Numbered from the stretch's first letter, positions 1 through 12,764 are shown. The stretch is DNA of 64,000 nucleotides from Lateolabrax maculatus (GCA_031216445.1 CM062219.1:4477001-4541000); one strand, 5' to 3'. Numbers and translations: made by a program. Notes: generated by a model from the letters alone, not told the origin.

Positions 1-154
1 CTGCAAGTCTCATCATGTGGACTCATCGCTGCTGCTCGCTTGTAGGCACTGTACTCTCACCATCACCCTGCCTCTGTAGGGGTGGATCAAAAGTGCTAAA
101 AAATGATGAAAGCGTTGTTCACCTTTTTGTTAGCAAGCTCTGATGAGAAGACAC

Positions 155-179
155 AAAGAAAGAAAGAAAGAAAGAAAGA
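155..179. repeat. (AAAG)n microsatellite
   Basis: About six tandem AAAG units, seen directly. Ordinary simple repeat. Confidence 0.9.
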
Positions 180-688
180 TGTAATGGGTAAGAAAAAGAA
201 AGAGCAAAACGATGGCATTACAAAAGGGGAAAAGCAGAATCTATCCCAAAGCCACTCTTGTGTTGCAGGTCCTTGCAATTCTGAGCAGCCTCTAATTAGG
301 GTAGTATTCAGGGGTGGCATTAGTTCCCAAACTTTTTAATGGGGTGGAAAGCGGAGCTCCTTTTAGAGAGAGGGGATAAGTGTAGAGACTGTTCCATACA
401 CTGAATAGCAGATGGAGGGATTCTGCACCTCCCTGGGAGGTATTCACTCTTTTTAACTCTTTTTTTAAATTTCATTCCTTGTACTCAACCCTTTTCCAAT
501 TGCTCTCTTTTCCTCACATTTGTCCTCTGTTTTCCATACATTTCACATCAACACATGTTCCAAGGCTTGGACACATTACTGTTGCTTCTGATTTAAAACT
601 GATCCAAGGGTGGATCAATGAGCACTGTCCCTGTCATAAATAACTATTATTAATGAATTAACAGATGCATTGATTTGTCTTAAAACTC

Positions 689-715
689 TATTTTATTTTA
701 TTTTATTTTATTTTG
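689..715. repeat. (TTTTA)n microsatellite
   Basis: About five tandem TTTTA units, seen directly. Confidence 0.9.
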
Positions 716-2600
716 TCTTCAATGGGAATAAAACATTCCTGGCGAGTAGAACTTCAGTATTAAAAGTAATCAGTAACTCCACAATACCAAATATATTTAA
801 AACTCGTGTCAATATAACATACACATATAAACACATTATTTTTAATTTGCTTTTTTACAGATATTTTAATGTATCTTATTCCTGTTTTATTGGTGTTTTA
901 ATTTAAAAAGTTTTAAAATGAAAAGTAAATAGTTAGTTTTCTTTTGTTTTGTGTGATTTGTGCTATAAATAAAGATTATTATGACAATAATAGTGTTTGT
1001 TATTATTATAATCTATTATTATAGAGAACAATAAAAAAAACTTATTAAAAGCTTGGTTCAGCTCACTGAGGTCACACTTCATGCACCTGGGGCTGTACAT
1101 AATTGAACACTTTATAGAAGCATTTTTATTATTTCACTGTTTCATAAACTGTTTTTAGTGAAACAAAACTACATAAGCTTCAATGATCGCACAGGTTAGC
1201 TTGCATTTATTATTTATGAGTGAAGGGGTAAAATAAGTGCAGTTGTGGACGTTTTTATATCACAGTGTTAGTCATTTTATTTGCGTTAAAATATTTCTTG
1301 TTGGAGGAAAAAACAGTCTTATTAAAACATCTACAGCATGAATAAATCCTAAATAAATTGAAGTGTTGTGTTGATGCAATTTACAGAAAAATAATAGCTC
1401 ATCAAAACAACAGAAGGATGAATATTTATTTAACTTACGGCCACAAATGTTTTTTATTTTCAAACATTTGTGCATTTTTCTCTGTTTTATTTTATAGCTG
1501 AACTCAGTTTTAAACAAGGAAACGTTTATAAATCCTATTTTCCACAAATGTGTTTTTTTTCTTCTTTTTTTTACAATTTGAATCCAAGTCAAACCAGTGT
1601 AGCAATTACATTTAATATAGTAATTGTTGCCAGTTTTCTGTCTTTACAACACATTTCTGCTGCTTTGTCAAGTGATGACAAAAGCTGCAGAGGTCAGTTT
1701 GAGACTTATTTAATCGTAGGGCCTTAAAAGTGTCCAAATCTGGCCCAAATGACCTATTTACTGGCCCTAAGTTTATAACTAAAGTTGCCAAAGTCTTTAT
1801 GACTTCCTTTGAAATATAGATTATTCTACAGCCCTGAATTCCCCAACACATTTACCCCGAGCCCAGTGTCTTTTATGGGCTGAGTGTTGTGCTTTATCCC
1901 CTCTCCTCATGACCTGTGACCCAGCAGGATAAACTGCTAACTGAGCTTCAGTCATGCTCAAGGAGGCTGATGTCCACATGATCCATGACATTTCATGAAA
2001 AGACCCTTTTTTTAACTGCAGGACCTACCTAATATTCTGCTGTTGTTAAATACGGCCCATGGCAAAACACTCATATAAACCAAAGTTACTTGATAATGAT
2101 AAAATACATTCTTACATGAGGCTTAGAAATAGTATTTGTCTTTTTTCTTCTTGGTGAATTCAATAAAATCAATAACCTAAACACTGTAAACTCTCCTAAA
2201 GACTTTCTCAATTCTTTATTTTAAATATTAGGCACTGCATTGTTTAATCTGTTTAATTATTTATCGATTATCAATCAGTACTTTATACATTTGAATATGT
2301 GATAACAATAATAGTAATGACAATAATAATAATAACCTGTATTTAATGAATAAATAATTGAGTACAGGCCGAGTTTTCTCGAACGAAAATCTGAGAACCA
2401 TTTTGGTGAAACGTGGTTCTGTAAAGTTTAAAGATGGTGGGTTGTCAGAGAAACGTTTCAGCCAAAGATCTAAAACTGATTTATGTAGTTTGTTCCTTTG
2501 GATATCACACGGGTCAAAGACACCAGCACCCAGAAATACCCTGTTTTTAACCTACAACCCAGTGGCACCAAACTAGTGCACGTAGCCCATTGGCTTACAT

Positions 2601-2676
2601 GATATATATAGATATATCTATATCTATATATAGATATATCTATATAGATAGATAGATAGATAGATAGATGGATGGA
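2601..2676. repeat. Self-complementary TATAGATA simple repeat
   Basis: A run mixing GATATA and TATATC units that reads nearly the same on both strands, ending in seven or so GATA units and two GATG units. It could fold into a cruciform or hairpin. Probably an expanded tetranucleotide repeat. Confidence 0.85.
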
Positions 2677-3370
2677 TAAATAGTAGCCTACCATTACAGG
2701 CCGTCAACTGTGCGGGCTGTGGGTTTATTTTATTTTTCCTCTGCGTCTTTTTTAACCTAAATTTAAACAGGAAGTCTCTTGAGATACATTATTTCTGCCA
2801 AACGGCAGCGCAGAGTTAACTTAGCGGAATGCTTGGTATGGAGGCAGCGTTTCCAAGTGAAGCATGCACACATATTAACATTAACAACACTGGCAACTAA
2901 TAAATCCACCGAATAAGCTATTACCAGAGCAATTACACAGAGACAATATAGAAATAAAAATAAACTGCTGAATTAACTCAAAGTATGTCCCACAGGAAAT
3001 CTTATACATCAGCATCACAGGGCCGAAGACACCGCGTTATAGAGAGATAATAGACATATATTAGATTACAAGGTAGTAGTATTCACTATTGAATACAACA
3101 CATCTAATAGGTAATACTGGTGTATCAAACTGCATAGGATACCCAGATGTTATATATAGATATATATCATAAAAATCCCATAAATTACAATTCACTATTG
3201 AGCACAGACACAATGTAAAATCCCCATAGGACTCTTATTGTGATAGTACTGCGACTGGAAGTTATTCTAACGTGTCTCATTGCATGATCTATTATTGCCT
3301 TTTCCCTGTTTAACCTTCTCTGTTTGTAAACAAGCCCATACAGTACAACTGACCTCCTTCCCTGCTGCTC

Positions 3371-3416
3371 TCTGTGTGTGTGTGCGTGCGTGTGCGTGCG
3401 TGTGTGTGCGTGCGCC
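3371..3416. repeat. Interrupted (GT/GC)n microsatellite
   Basis: Alternating purine-pyrimidine run of GTGTGC units, of the kind that can adopt Z-DNA. It generates spurious Val/Cys-rich open frames on both strands. Confidence 0.9.
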
Positions 3417-3522
3417 TGCCCGTCTCTCGTTGCGTGTTACATCATCACGCAATAGCTGTCCTCCCGTGGCCTAGTGAACTGGCTCTAAGCGCTGCACCAA
3501 TTTAGCCATCTCTATCTACTAC

Positions 3523-3568
3523 TACACACACACACGCACACACGCACGCACACGCACACACACACACG
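3523..3568. repeat. Interrupted (CA)n microsatellite
   Basis: CACACG/CACA run about 110 bases after a GT run of opposite orientation (3371-3416), so the pair is an imperfect inverted repeat. Confidence 0.9.
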
Positions 3569-3653
3569 TTGCTTTGAATCAGGGGAGGCAGACACACGCA
3601 GTGGACGGGCGCACACATCCAGTCACGGAAGCAGCGCGGCTGTACAGTAGAGG

Positions 3654-3654
<1 letters not shown>

Positions 3655-3692
<38 letters not shown>
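3655..3692. repeat. (CA)n microsatellite
   Basis: About 18 uninterrupted CA units, seen directly; likely polymorphic. Confidence 0.95.
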
Positions 3693-3695
<3 letters not shown>

Positions 3696-4384
3696 CTGAC
3701 ACGCAGCATCACGGCAACACAGGTGATGCAGCCCTGAGACTCAGCACCTGCCTCGGACTGGAAAACTGGGTTTTGGAAATGAATAATGTTTAAAGTAATC
3801 CACTCTCTTTCCACTACAGCTCCTCCTCAGTGTCCTATTATCTGCAACCCCCCCAGCTCTCATGCGTAAAAAATAAATAACTGGCACGCTGCTTGGCTTT
3901 TTGTGCCATATTACGAATGACATGAAGTAAAGGTGAGTAAACACTGCACACGCCGAGCGGACTGAAGGTGGCTTTAACCGCCTCTAAATCTCCAAATAAG
4001 CAACATTTCATTTTCTCTGGGGAGAACCGTGTCAACTGAGAGCAGATAATGAAATAACGGATGAGGAGTGTTTTTTTTTTTCTTCTCAAGAGCCGGCCAG
4101 CTGTCGACACCAGCACCGGCATAATCACCGACCTGAAGCAGGCGAAAACACAGCCCCCGTGTCACCCCGCCGACACCTTCCTGTCCGCTCACCGTAATTA
4201 CGAGGATGAGTGTGTGAGAGAGGTCAGGTGGACACGCAGGCCTCGTGTGCGCATGTTCCAAAGTGTACAGCGCTGGTGTCAGGGAGCGTGCAGCGTCTGA
4301 GCAAACTGTTAGATCCCAAAATAACAGTCAGGGCATTTGTTCGAGGCTCACGACACACGCCGTCTGAAATGGAAAGACCTTTAC

Positions 4385-4410
4385 GCACACACACACACAC
4401 ACACACACAC
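4385..4410. repeat. (CA)n microsatellite
   Basis: About 13 CA units, seen directly. Confidence 0.95.
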
Positions 4411-4649
4411 TTCACTCAAAGCCACTCAGTTGTTATCTTGCAGCCTATTTGGATTGTTGTGACTGTATCAGCTGATGGCACAGTCCCAATGTAAAGACCT
4501 GATAAAAGTCATGAACACTTCCAATTTACGGTTTTGGCAAGATTATTTATCTTAATTCCCTCCTCAGTGTGGACTCTGGGGTGGCAGTATAGGCCCAGGA
4601 GGCTCAACGTTAATTAATAAAATGTATTTCCAAACAAATTACCTTTTTT

Positions 4650-5265
4650 TTTCTTGCAAAATTGAAATTTATTCTTGTTGAAAAACAAACTGTGTAAAAA
4701 TATCACACTTCAATTACACAATGCTTGCCCAAAAATGTACAATGTTTTTTTTTTATTACTGAAATAAACACACACTGCATATTATTATAAATGTATGACT
4801 TTGCTCTCTGTGTTTTTTTTTTTAATACAAAGTTCAAATCAAAACCGTAAAAATGTTTTGATTTGCCAAACTAATTTAAAAAAAAAAAGAAAAAAACATG
4901 GATGTGTTTGACACAAATACATTATTCGCCTATTTTAAACATGTGATCATTTATAACCTGTCCATTAACTCGTTATCCTGAGACGCCCTAAACAGTGACT
5001 GAATTAACTTCTTGGAAAATACAAGGAAAGTTCGTGGTCATAAAGTCTGATTCACACCGGAAAAAAATGAACATAAATATATCTTTTTTAGACAGCATGA
5101 ATATAGGCACAGATAGTGTTTACGTCCGTCATTCAGCTGCGTGCTATCAAATAAACATACAAAAATAATCCTACCTTCAAAGAGGGGCGTTTTTTGTTTT
5201 TGTTGCTGTGTCAGTTTTTTTTTGTTTTTTTTTTTAGTTTCTTGAAAAGTTTGTTGGTAAGACAT
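4650..5265 (-). other. foxd1: Probable foxd1 3' UTR with poly(A) signals
   Basis: The stretch downstream of the foxd1 stop on the minus strand is AT-rich and has no further coding sequence. Minus-strand AATAAA hexamers lie at 4752-4757 and about 4665-4671 (TTTATT on the plus strand). Transcription probably ends just beyond one of these, giving a 3' UTR of roughly 0.5 to 0.6 kb. The end point is inferred. Confidence 0.55.
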
Positions 5266-6330
5266 TTAACAGCCGCTAGAGCCGCTGACAACTCTGCTCG
5301 GAAAGTTTTCAACCGGGTGTAAAACGGCTCCGGGGCGCACGGGCTGCGGCTGGGCGGCCGCCGCAGGCCCCAGAGAGGGAGGTAAGACCGGGATAACGAC
5401 CGGGGAAGTCCTGGAGGGGCTCAGCGACCCCCCGATGATGCTCTCTATGGAGAAGGGGGACCGCTGCACCGGGGAGCCGGACTTGTGCGCCGGGGCTGCA
5501 GCCTGCACGCTGGCTGAGCCCAGGCTGGAGCTGAGCTGGGGGTAAAACCTAGTCCGGGCTAAGTCCGTGGTGGTGGGCATCAAAGACGGCGCGGGGATAA
5601 TGGTTCCCGTGTGCGAGTGCGAGTGCCTGGAGTGCTGCTGCTGCTGCTGCTGCTGCTGCTGAAAAGCAAAAAGTGCAGAGTGTGTGTGGTAGGACTGGAG
5701 CTGGATGCCGTATCCTCCGCAGCCGTACGGTCCGTACCCATACGCGGCGGCGGCGGCGGCGGCGGGGATAAAGCTGTTGTGTTCCCGCAGCAGGTCCTGC
5801 GCCTGCTGCCGCTTGAAGCGTTTCCTCCGCCTCAGAAAGCTCCCGTTGTCAAACATATCGGCCGACTCCGGGTCCAGGGTCCAGTAGTTGCCCTTCCCGG
5901 GGTTCCCGGGCTCCCTCGGTATCTTCACGAAGCAGTCGTTGAGGGACAAGTTGTGCCTGATGGAGTTCTGCCAGGCCGGGAACTTCTCCCGGTAGTACGG
6001 GAAGCGGTTGCTGATGAAGTCGCAGATCTCGCTGAGCGTCAGCCTCTTTTTGGGACTCTGCAGGATGGCCATGGTGATTAAGGCGATGTAGGAGTAAGGG
6101 GGCTTCACCAGGGTGTTCTTGCCCGCCGGCTTGTAGGCGTCCCTCGACGACGCGGAGCCGTCCAGGCACGGAGGAGGAGAGCCGGCCAGGAGGATGCCGT
6201 CGCGCATCTGTGCCACCTCGTCCACGTAGGAGCGCGTCCGGCCGTCCCCGTCCTCCCCCTCGCCGACCACGTCTATGTCGGTCTCTTCCGAGAGGATGGA
6301 GGCATCCGACATCTCCGAGCTCAGAGTCAT
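5266..6330 (-). CDS. foxd1: Forkhead box transcription factor D1, single exon
   Basis: Intronless gene for a 354-residue nuclear DNA-binding protein. The forkhead (winged helix) domain covers about residues 76-172. It starts at VKPPYSYIALITMAI, holds the recognition-helix sequence WQNSIRHNLSLNDCFVKIP and ends in a basic tail, FLRRRKRFKRQ. The N-terminus (MTLSSEMSDASIL, then an acidic DIDVVGEGED stretch) is the FoxD pattern. FSIESIIG near residue 293 matches the FoxD engrailed-homology-like motif that recruits Groucho/TLE co-repressors. Poly-Ala follows the domain and a run of nine Gln lies near residue 224. I chose the ATG at 6330 because MTLSS is the conserved FoxD start; the frame is open further upstream only through GTG codons in a CA/GT run. 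FoxD1 rather than D2, D3 or D5 rests on the btf3-ankra2-arhgef28 neighbours, as on human 5q13. In vertebrates FoxD1 acts in kidney stroma, forebrain/optic chiasm and temporal retina. Confidence 0.93.
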   Translation of the reverse strand: MTLSSEMSDASILSEETDIDVVGEGEDGDGRTRSYVDEVAQMRDGILLAGSPPPCLDGSASSRDAYKPAGKNTLVKPPYSYIALITMAILQSPKKRLTLSEICDFISNRFPYYREKFPAWQNSIRHNLSLNDCFVKIPREPGNPGKGNYWTLDPESADMFDNGSFLRRRKRFKRQQAQDLLREHNSFIPAAAAAAAYGYGPYGCGGYGIQLQSYHTHSALFAFQQQQQQQQQHSRHSHSHTGTIIPAPSLMPTTTDLARTRFYPQLSSSLGSASVQAAAPAHKSGSPVQRSPFSIESIIGGSLSPSRTSPVVIPVLPPSLGPAAAAQPQPVRPGAVLHPVENFPSRVVSGSSGC

Positions 6331-6680
6331 GGCTCGCACACACACACACGGCCGTGCCCTGCGACGCCAGATGAGGAAGACGAGGAGACGCGCGAGCTGC
6401 CCTGCCCTCCCTCTTCAGAGACTCCAGTGAGGGGGGGGAGAGGAGAGGAGCACGTGTCGCCGGCGCTGAGAGATGTCCCCCTGCCGTCTCGCTATTTCCA
6501 TATGTTTTCAGGGTTGTTGTTGTTTTTTTTATTTTTTATTTTTTCAGTTTTTTCTCTGTGTGCAGCCGACTGGTGAACAGTCCCGTCGACGGCAGGCTGA
6601 GCAGCGTGCAGGGGAACCTGCAAAACGTCCAGACCTGAATCACGGAGGGGGCGGACCTTCTCCGGTTATTTATACCGCCG
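6331..6680 (-). promoter_or_regulatory. foxd1: foxd1 5' UTR and core promoter with TATA box
   Basis: On the minus strand a TATAAATA box reads from 6674 to 6667, inside a GC-rich block. A TATA box usually places transcription start 25-35 bases downstream, so start is expected near 6635-6645, giving a 5' UTR of about 310 bases. Just upstream of the ATG the UTR carries a short GT run (CA on the plus strand, about 6337-6349). The box is seen; the start site is inferred. Confidence 0.6.
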
Positions 6681-7356
6681 CCCCGGTCACATGGCGAGGA
6701 AACGTCACCGAGGCAAATCAAAAGAGGGAGAAAAAATTAAATAACAAAAAAAAAAAAAAAAAGGGTCTTTGAAAATTAACTGTGAGTGTTGTTTTTTTTT
6801 TTTTTTTTTTGTAAAGTTTGGTGTGGCCTACATCCTTTTTAGTGGTCATTCATGGTGGCCTGCAGTCCACACTAATCTGAAGCTTTTTTATTCCACACCA
6901 GTGTTTTGCGCAGAAAATAGATGTTGGAAGATGAAAAAGATATTTAGGGAAGTAATTGCTGCTGTGGCCAGTGCAAAGGTCGAAGCTTATAGTTTGACAA
7001 CCGTTTTATTTATCTGGGCTTAGTCAGGCTACTAGTGTGGTGCATTAAGGGAGCACTTTTTTAAATTATAAAAAATAATACCTCAAAATACTTGGCTTTT
7101 AAAAAAAAAAAGTACTATATAGGTAATATAAAATTGAAAGAAGACGTGAGCTGTTTGATGTGAATGCCTTCTGCAGTAGTGCCGGAAACTGGTGCACCAT
7201 ATCCAGGCAGCTCAGTTTGCGTGATCCGGTAGTTATCTAGATTATCCGCGAGCCATTTGTAATGGAAAAGAGTCAGCTGTTAACTCGAATCAGTCACGGG
7301 TCACGCAGAGCATGCAAGCCCCGCATATAAGGCCTCTGCCGTGCGTCTGCAGCAGG

Positions 7357-7404
<48 letters not shown>

Positions 7405-10400
7405 ACATTTCTATTAATGTTATGGAATTGGGAGGATAGAATTAATATTATAAATAGGTGTGTTTGTCTTTATCAAAGCAAAAAAATAAATAAAACATTA
7501 AAAAAAAATCTCTAAGGGGTTTTTACAGGCTTATCATAAAAGATAACAATGTTAATGTTCAGTTAGTGTCAAGTGGGAATTGCACAATGTGTGTAGGCCC
7601 ATTAAAAAGAATGATGATGTATAATATATCTACCCTCCTTTTTTTTGATTGTGTATTCAAATAAAAACACGTGAAGCTCATGTTCTCTGAGTTTTACACT
7701 ATTATTCGTGTGTGGCACTTCAGGCCTTACAGTCATTGTTAGATTAGTACATCAAGATGAGGTCATAAAATATGAATATAGATTATGTTTTATTATGATT
7801 TTATTCTCAACGACTGTCTCGCTGCCGTCCAGCTTTGCCCTCACATGTGGCTGTGACTGATGTGGCAGCCTGAAAATCATTTTATTTTAACTGGTTCCTA
7901 GTTTTTATTTTATTTTTTGCAGCAGGTAAAAACAGCAGACATGGTGCTAAATTTTAGCAAAAACAATTCAAACTGAGCAAGCACATTCACCAACGTTTTA
8001 CCTTCTGCTCACTTTAATCAAATCATTAAAGAAAAAATAACTTTCCCAAATTTATTTGCATTTAACTTCTCACTTTTTCTGCTCAAGAAGAAAGAGAAGC
8101 AATCAGCCACTTTTCAGAAATGCAGTTGGCCTAAAAACACATCCAGACGTCTAATTAAAGTCTATCCATACGGTGTGTTATCATGACTTTGTTTGTGACT
8201 GATGGAGGGATTCAGGTAGTGTGGCCCATCACTAACTTTTCAGAGCTTCCCACTTGACCAGCGCCATCTAGCGGTGAACTTGCATCACAATTAAAACACT
8301 TCTGGCCCATAAAAGATAAAAACTCTTGCAGCTGTAGGTGTCACAACCATAAATGTAGTACTAACTTTCCTTAAATTAACTATTTTTAGTATAGTGCTTG
8401 GTGTGAACTATAGAGTTTATCTGATTTATCATCCGGGCATAAAGCTGTAAACTAAATCCTACTGGCCTCTATAAATAATAATTTATGTTTATTCCTAATA
8501 AGCGTCACTGAGGAAGTTCTGAGGGGGAAAAGCAAACAATATTTTCTGTAATTTCTGCTACTACAGATTGTTATTTGCCTGGATTATAACAGATTCAATT
8601 ATTTTATTTATTATTCATCACTTGTGCCACCTCAAAGTTTAGTCCCCATATAATAAACTGTCTATAGGTTACTTTGTAGCCTATCGATTATCAATTTTTA
8701 ATTTATGGACAAAATACAATTTGATGAATAAAAAACAGAAAGAAAGTTAAAGTTAGACACCCACTGGCTACTCGCTCGATAAGCATTAATTACCAAATTT
8801 TTGATTAGTTATTATTTAAAATAATAAATGAATCAGTATTGTTCACAAGGGGGAATTTTTGCAAAAAAATAAGACTCGTTCATGCTGAGACTGAAGTTGC
8901 TTTAATCGAATAGCTTTGCCTGATCACAGGCCGTTGGTCTCACTGATATTACCCCAATAATCAATAACCAGTTCGGGCGGATTGTGCGATGATTTAATAC
9001 GTGTTGTATTTCATCAGCAATGATATCAGGTCATCGTGGTTTTACCAAATAAAACTCCAACCTTCACTGAAAAAAAAAAAGAAAAGAAATAGTTACATGC
9101 CTACATTAGTTCTCCTCGTCTTATTCCTCATAACTTTATTATAAACGATATGATGAACGACTCACTAACATTTGCAACGTTTTGTCTCATGCCTTAGTCC
9201 GTTTGCACAAGATTACACCCTGAGTTAGTTTAATTGTTGATTGTAAATGAATAAAATCTGTTGAAAATTCAAACCAAGTGTATTTCAAACTAATAAAGTG
9301 ACGATTTCAGAGCCAAAAGCACAAAAAAAAAAAACTGTTGTTGAAATTTATGTGAATGCACTGAGTGACACTATGAGGAAACTATCAGCAGCACTCGCAT
9401 GTGTGGTAAACCACCTCCAAAGTGTTTCTGATTCCCCCCTCTGCGATCCGAGGGTGTTTCCGTGCCACGGGGTACCGAGAAAGCACTTAGCTGTTTAAAC
9501 GCGATCCCTGCCTGCCTCTTGCTCTCACAAAACCCCCGAGTGTCACCAAAAACCGTCCGTCTGAGAGGGGTCCGTGGGGCATGGGATTAATGTGTATCAC
9601 ATGCAGGAAAGGCGAGACAAAGCACCTACAAAAGAGCCTGTGCGTGCGTGGAGAGGACTGGAGAGGAGACGATTTAAAGAAAAAAGAGCTGAACTATAAA
9701 TTGAAATATTGTTCTGTTGTATTAAATCACAATGGGAATATTTACTATACGCACTTGAAGACTAGGCATACAAATATACACACTCTCTCAATATCTCCGA
9801 AGTATCTGCAGAGCTTTATACCTGTTCACATTTCTCAGACTGCCACATTCATCTTACGTTTTGTGCAGTCAAGCCTCAAAACTTCAAGCCTCTCTTCAAA
9901 TGTTTCCTGACACATTTAATGAACCAGGTTTCTCTCAGGTTTTGTAAGTTTTCACTCTACTTTTTTTTTCATCCCTGTGAGGTGGAAGGGGGAACTATTT
10001 CACCGCGCCTTCTTAAGGTGCATGTGATTATCATTGTGTTGCACGACAAAAAAAGTGGACAAATACATGAGTTGATAATTGTTGTTCTATCATTTATTAA
10101 CATACATTACTTATGAATGATTATTTGTGCTATGGAATATGTTACATACTGTGTGTTGTAGCTGTACCCTGTTGGTTTATTGTCGTTTACATGCACCTAC
10201 AAGAGAACGTGCTTATTGATTATGTTTATTTATTCATTTATTGTTTGGATATGGGGAGGGAGAGGTGGGGGTACTAGGTGCTGCAAATGTTTGCCTGTGA
10301 TAACAAACAAAACATAAAATTAATCCCAGAGAAAAAACACCATAATTGTTATAATTATGAGTATGGCTTGTACAGGCACTATTGTAGTAATCTATTTCTC

Positions 10401-12600
10401 GTGTGTTTGATTTTTACATAATAGGCCATATTTAGGGGAATATAGTGCATGCCCTTGGAATATATGTGTGTTATTTGAAGTAATTAAACAGCTGTATGTA
10501 AAAGTGATCATGTTTACAGGCAACAACAATGACAGTCAAAGAGAAAATGCTTCATTTTAAACTTACTGTTTTGTGTTATAATGTTCAGTATTATACAGAA
10601 AGAACACTAGTTTCTCAATTTGCAGCTCCCTCAATAGACCAGAATACAACACAGGTTGTGTTTTGAATCTTAACTTTCCCCAACTCACTTCTGATTCCTC
10701 AAAGCAACAACCTGACAACCTTCACTACCTGGAAGATAAAGCTGGTTCAGATGATGAAATGCACACAAATAAACTAAATGACAGCACATAATCTCAAAAT
10801 AACTCTTGGAGCGCACTGAAACTTTGCAGCAAGTTGATCTGCAGGATTAAAGATGATCCGAGGTGAAATTTCAAAGGGAGTGCACAAACTGATATCATAT
10901 CCTCCTGTTTTACCCAACAAGCACAGCACACCCGTACTCTGAGTAACGTTTTCCCTTTCACCGCAGCAAACATCTGAGCTCAGACTGAATGATAAGACGA
11001 CAGGTGGGAGGACCAGCGCCATGTGCACATTTGGATATGATGGACATAATTTGCCAATTATGTGCTTATGTGATTTATGGAGAATAAAGCAAAAGGAGAC
11101 GTTTATGGTTTTAACTTATATGTCAACATAATACATCATACTCCAATTAAAGAACTATTTGGGGAAAAAATATATAATTCACATCACTTTTTTTTGTAAT
11201 TAAAGGACCATACTGGTGTTTTTGTTGCATTTTTAAAAAAAAACTAAAGGTGTAGAATAAGATGCAATCAATTTGTCAAATATTCCTGATAAATTACAAC
11301 AATTGAATGAAACAGTTATGTAAGTCATGCCATGGAAAAAATAAAAATTGTAAAAAAAGCTTGATAAATGGGGTAAAATCCACGTGGTCTTCGTCATAAA
11401 ACAGTCGTCTCTGGTAAATGTTAACAAATGCCTAACATGTCATGCGGAGACTCAAACACTGACTTTGTAACAAACCTCAGCTGCAGCCTGAGCCTCTTGT
11501 GCTGTATTCCATCACCTGTGGACTCACCTGCTTTTACCAAACAAACAAAGAAAATAACATAAACAAGGTAGTGGAAAGATTTCTTATTGGTTTGATTTTG
11601 AATTTCCCTCCCATTGAAGCATGCCTAAAGACTTGAGGAGTGTTAAACAAAATCCTGGAAAAGAAAGTGCATTTAACAAAGGGTGGAATTTATTCCAGAG
11701 CCTATGAGGGCAAATTCCTGTGCCAAGAGACAACATTTCAAAGGTTTTTTTATGTCAAATTGTATCATCATCATCCTCAGAATCAATATTCTAGATTAAA
11801 CTTGATGATGGACTGATAAACATCCCATCAGGTGAGTTAGTAAACAGCCCAGAGGGGAGTCTCATTTTTAAATTAACAGGATGAAGGTGTCAGATTATTG
11901 CTCCAAGTGGGCAGGAGACAAGTTTTATTTTTTTTACTGAATGCACACTGTACAGTCTGGCTATCTGGTGTCCACCCCTCCTATTTGGAAATCTGCAGTT
12001 TGCAAATAATCCTGAAGTGAAGTCTTGTTGTCCTGCGTGTGCATCATAATCCCTCATTTTTGTCTGTCCATTGCAATGATCTGACAGAAGAGCACTGAAA
12101 ACACAGAAATACAAGACTTACCTATATACCTATACAAATACTCATATCTGCACATTGTGCACCTGTATGTGCTGCACAGTGAAGGCCTTCCACTCTTGGA
12201 GGTGGAAAATCCGACAAAAGCAAAGAAATAAGTAAGAAGGCATCACTGTAGGGCTTTTATAGTAAAGCAACTGGATGGCGATGACATTAACAGTATACAC
12301 AGATGTGTTTGAGACAGCCTGGCATGCTGGTTGCTTGGTAAATATTGATCATGCTAAATAAAGGCAAACATATATTTTTTTATTTATCATCATACTGTAA
12401 CACAGTTTATTCCAGCGCTCTGTGGGACACCTAATGAAGTTGTAGCCTTTTTTTAAAAAAAAAACAACAACTATGCATACAAATGTAAACTATACTAATA
12501 ATAACACTAACCTGAACCACTACATTTGATTGATAAAGACTATTATTATTTATTGTTTTGAGTGAAAGTGTTGCCTGCGAACCTGAACTCGGGGCAACAA
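6681..12600. other. Intergenic region between foxd1 and btf3, no gene seen
   Basis: About 5.9 kb between the divergent foxd1 and btf3 promoters. It is AT-rich with many homopolymer runs and one long GT microsatellite (7358-7403). No exon-like frame with good splice sites or a recognisable protein was found on either strand. As the shared 5' flank of a developmental regulator, it is the likeliest place for foxd1 enhancers, but none can be shown without a cross-species comparison. Confidence 0.65.
7358..7403. repeat. (GT)n microsatellite
   Basis: About 23 uninterrupted GT units, the longest dinucleotide run in the window, 0.7 kb upstream of the foxd1 TATA box. Confidence 0.95.
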
Positions 12601-12619
12601 AAACCCACACCCTCTTGCG

Positions 12620-12764
12620 TGTCTTGCCTCCTACGTCACTTCCGGCCTCCTCTCTCGCTTCCATCTTGCTCCCGCATGTGTCTGCTGTTAGTTTACAGGT
12701 CAGTGAGGAGCTTTAAATACCTTCTTCCCTGCACCGTTTGCCCCCTCCGACCCGCCGGCCAGAG
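12620..12764 (+). promoter_or_regulatory. btf3: btf3 promoter and untranslated first exon
   Basis: A GC-rich, pyrimidine-rich stretch 1.6 kb upstream of the first coding exon. It has an ETS-like CTTCCGG (about 12639), a C/T-rich tract of the kind seen at translation-machinery (TOP-type) promoters, and a TTTAAATA element near 12713. Two candidate 5' splice donors fit: after 12698 (ACAG|GTCAGT) and after 12764 (AGAG|GTAAAA). I cannot decide which first exon is used. The longer mammalian isoform (BTF3a) takes its N-terminus from exon 1; no in-frame ATG that would do this was found here. Confidence 0.5.

Larger units (their letters stand above)
1..4640. other. Intergenic region downstream of foxd1, no gene seen
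   Basis: AT-rich intergenic DNA beyond the 3' end of foxd1. No reading frame here resembles a known exon; the short open frames are low-complexity or encoded by CA/GT runs. It contains an AAAG run (155-179), a TTTTA run (about 689-715), a TATAGATA palindromic block (2601-2676) and four CA/GT microsatellites between 3371 and 4410. Distal enhancers could be present but cannot be recognised from one sequence. Confidence 0.7.

Noticed and set aside
3267..3814. Val/Cys-rich open frames on both strands
   Set aside because: They are made by CA/GT microsatellites and have no start context or domain.
6331..6349. N-terminal extension of FoxD1 upstream of MTLSS
   Set aside because: The upstream frame starts only at GTG codons inside a GT run. 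Eukaryotic nuclear genes use ATG, and MTLSS is the conserved FoxD start.
5611..6349. Long open frames on both strands overlapping foxd1 (5611-6081 plus, 5849-6349 minus)
   Set aside because: They are shadows of the GC-rich, CAG-rich foxd1 coding sequence. Their products are Leu/Val- or Arg/Gly-rich with no domain.
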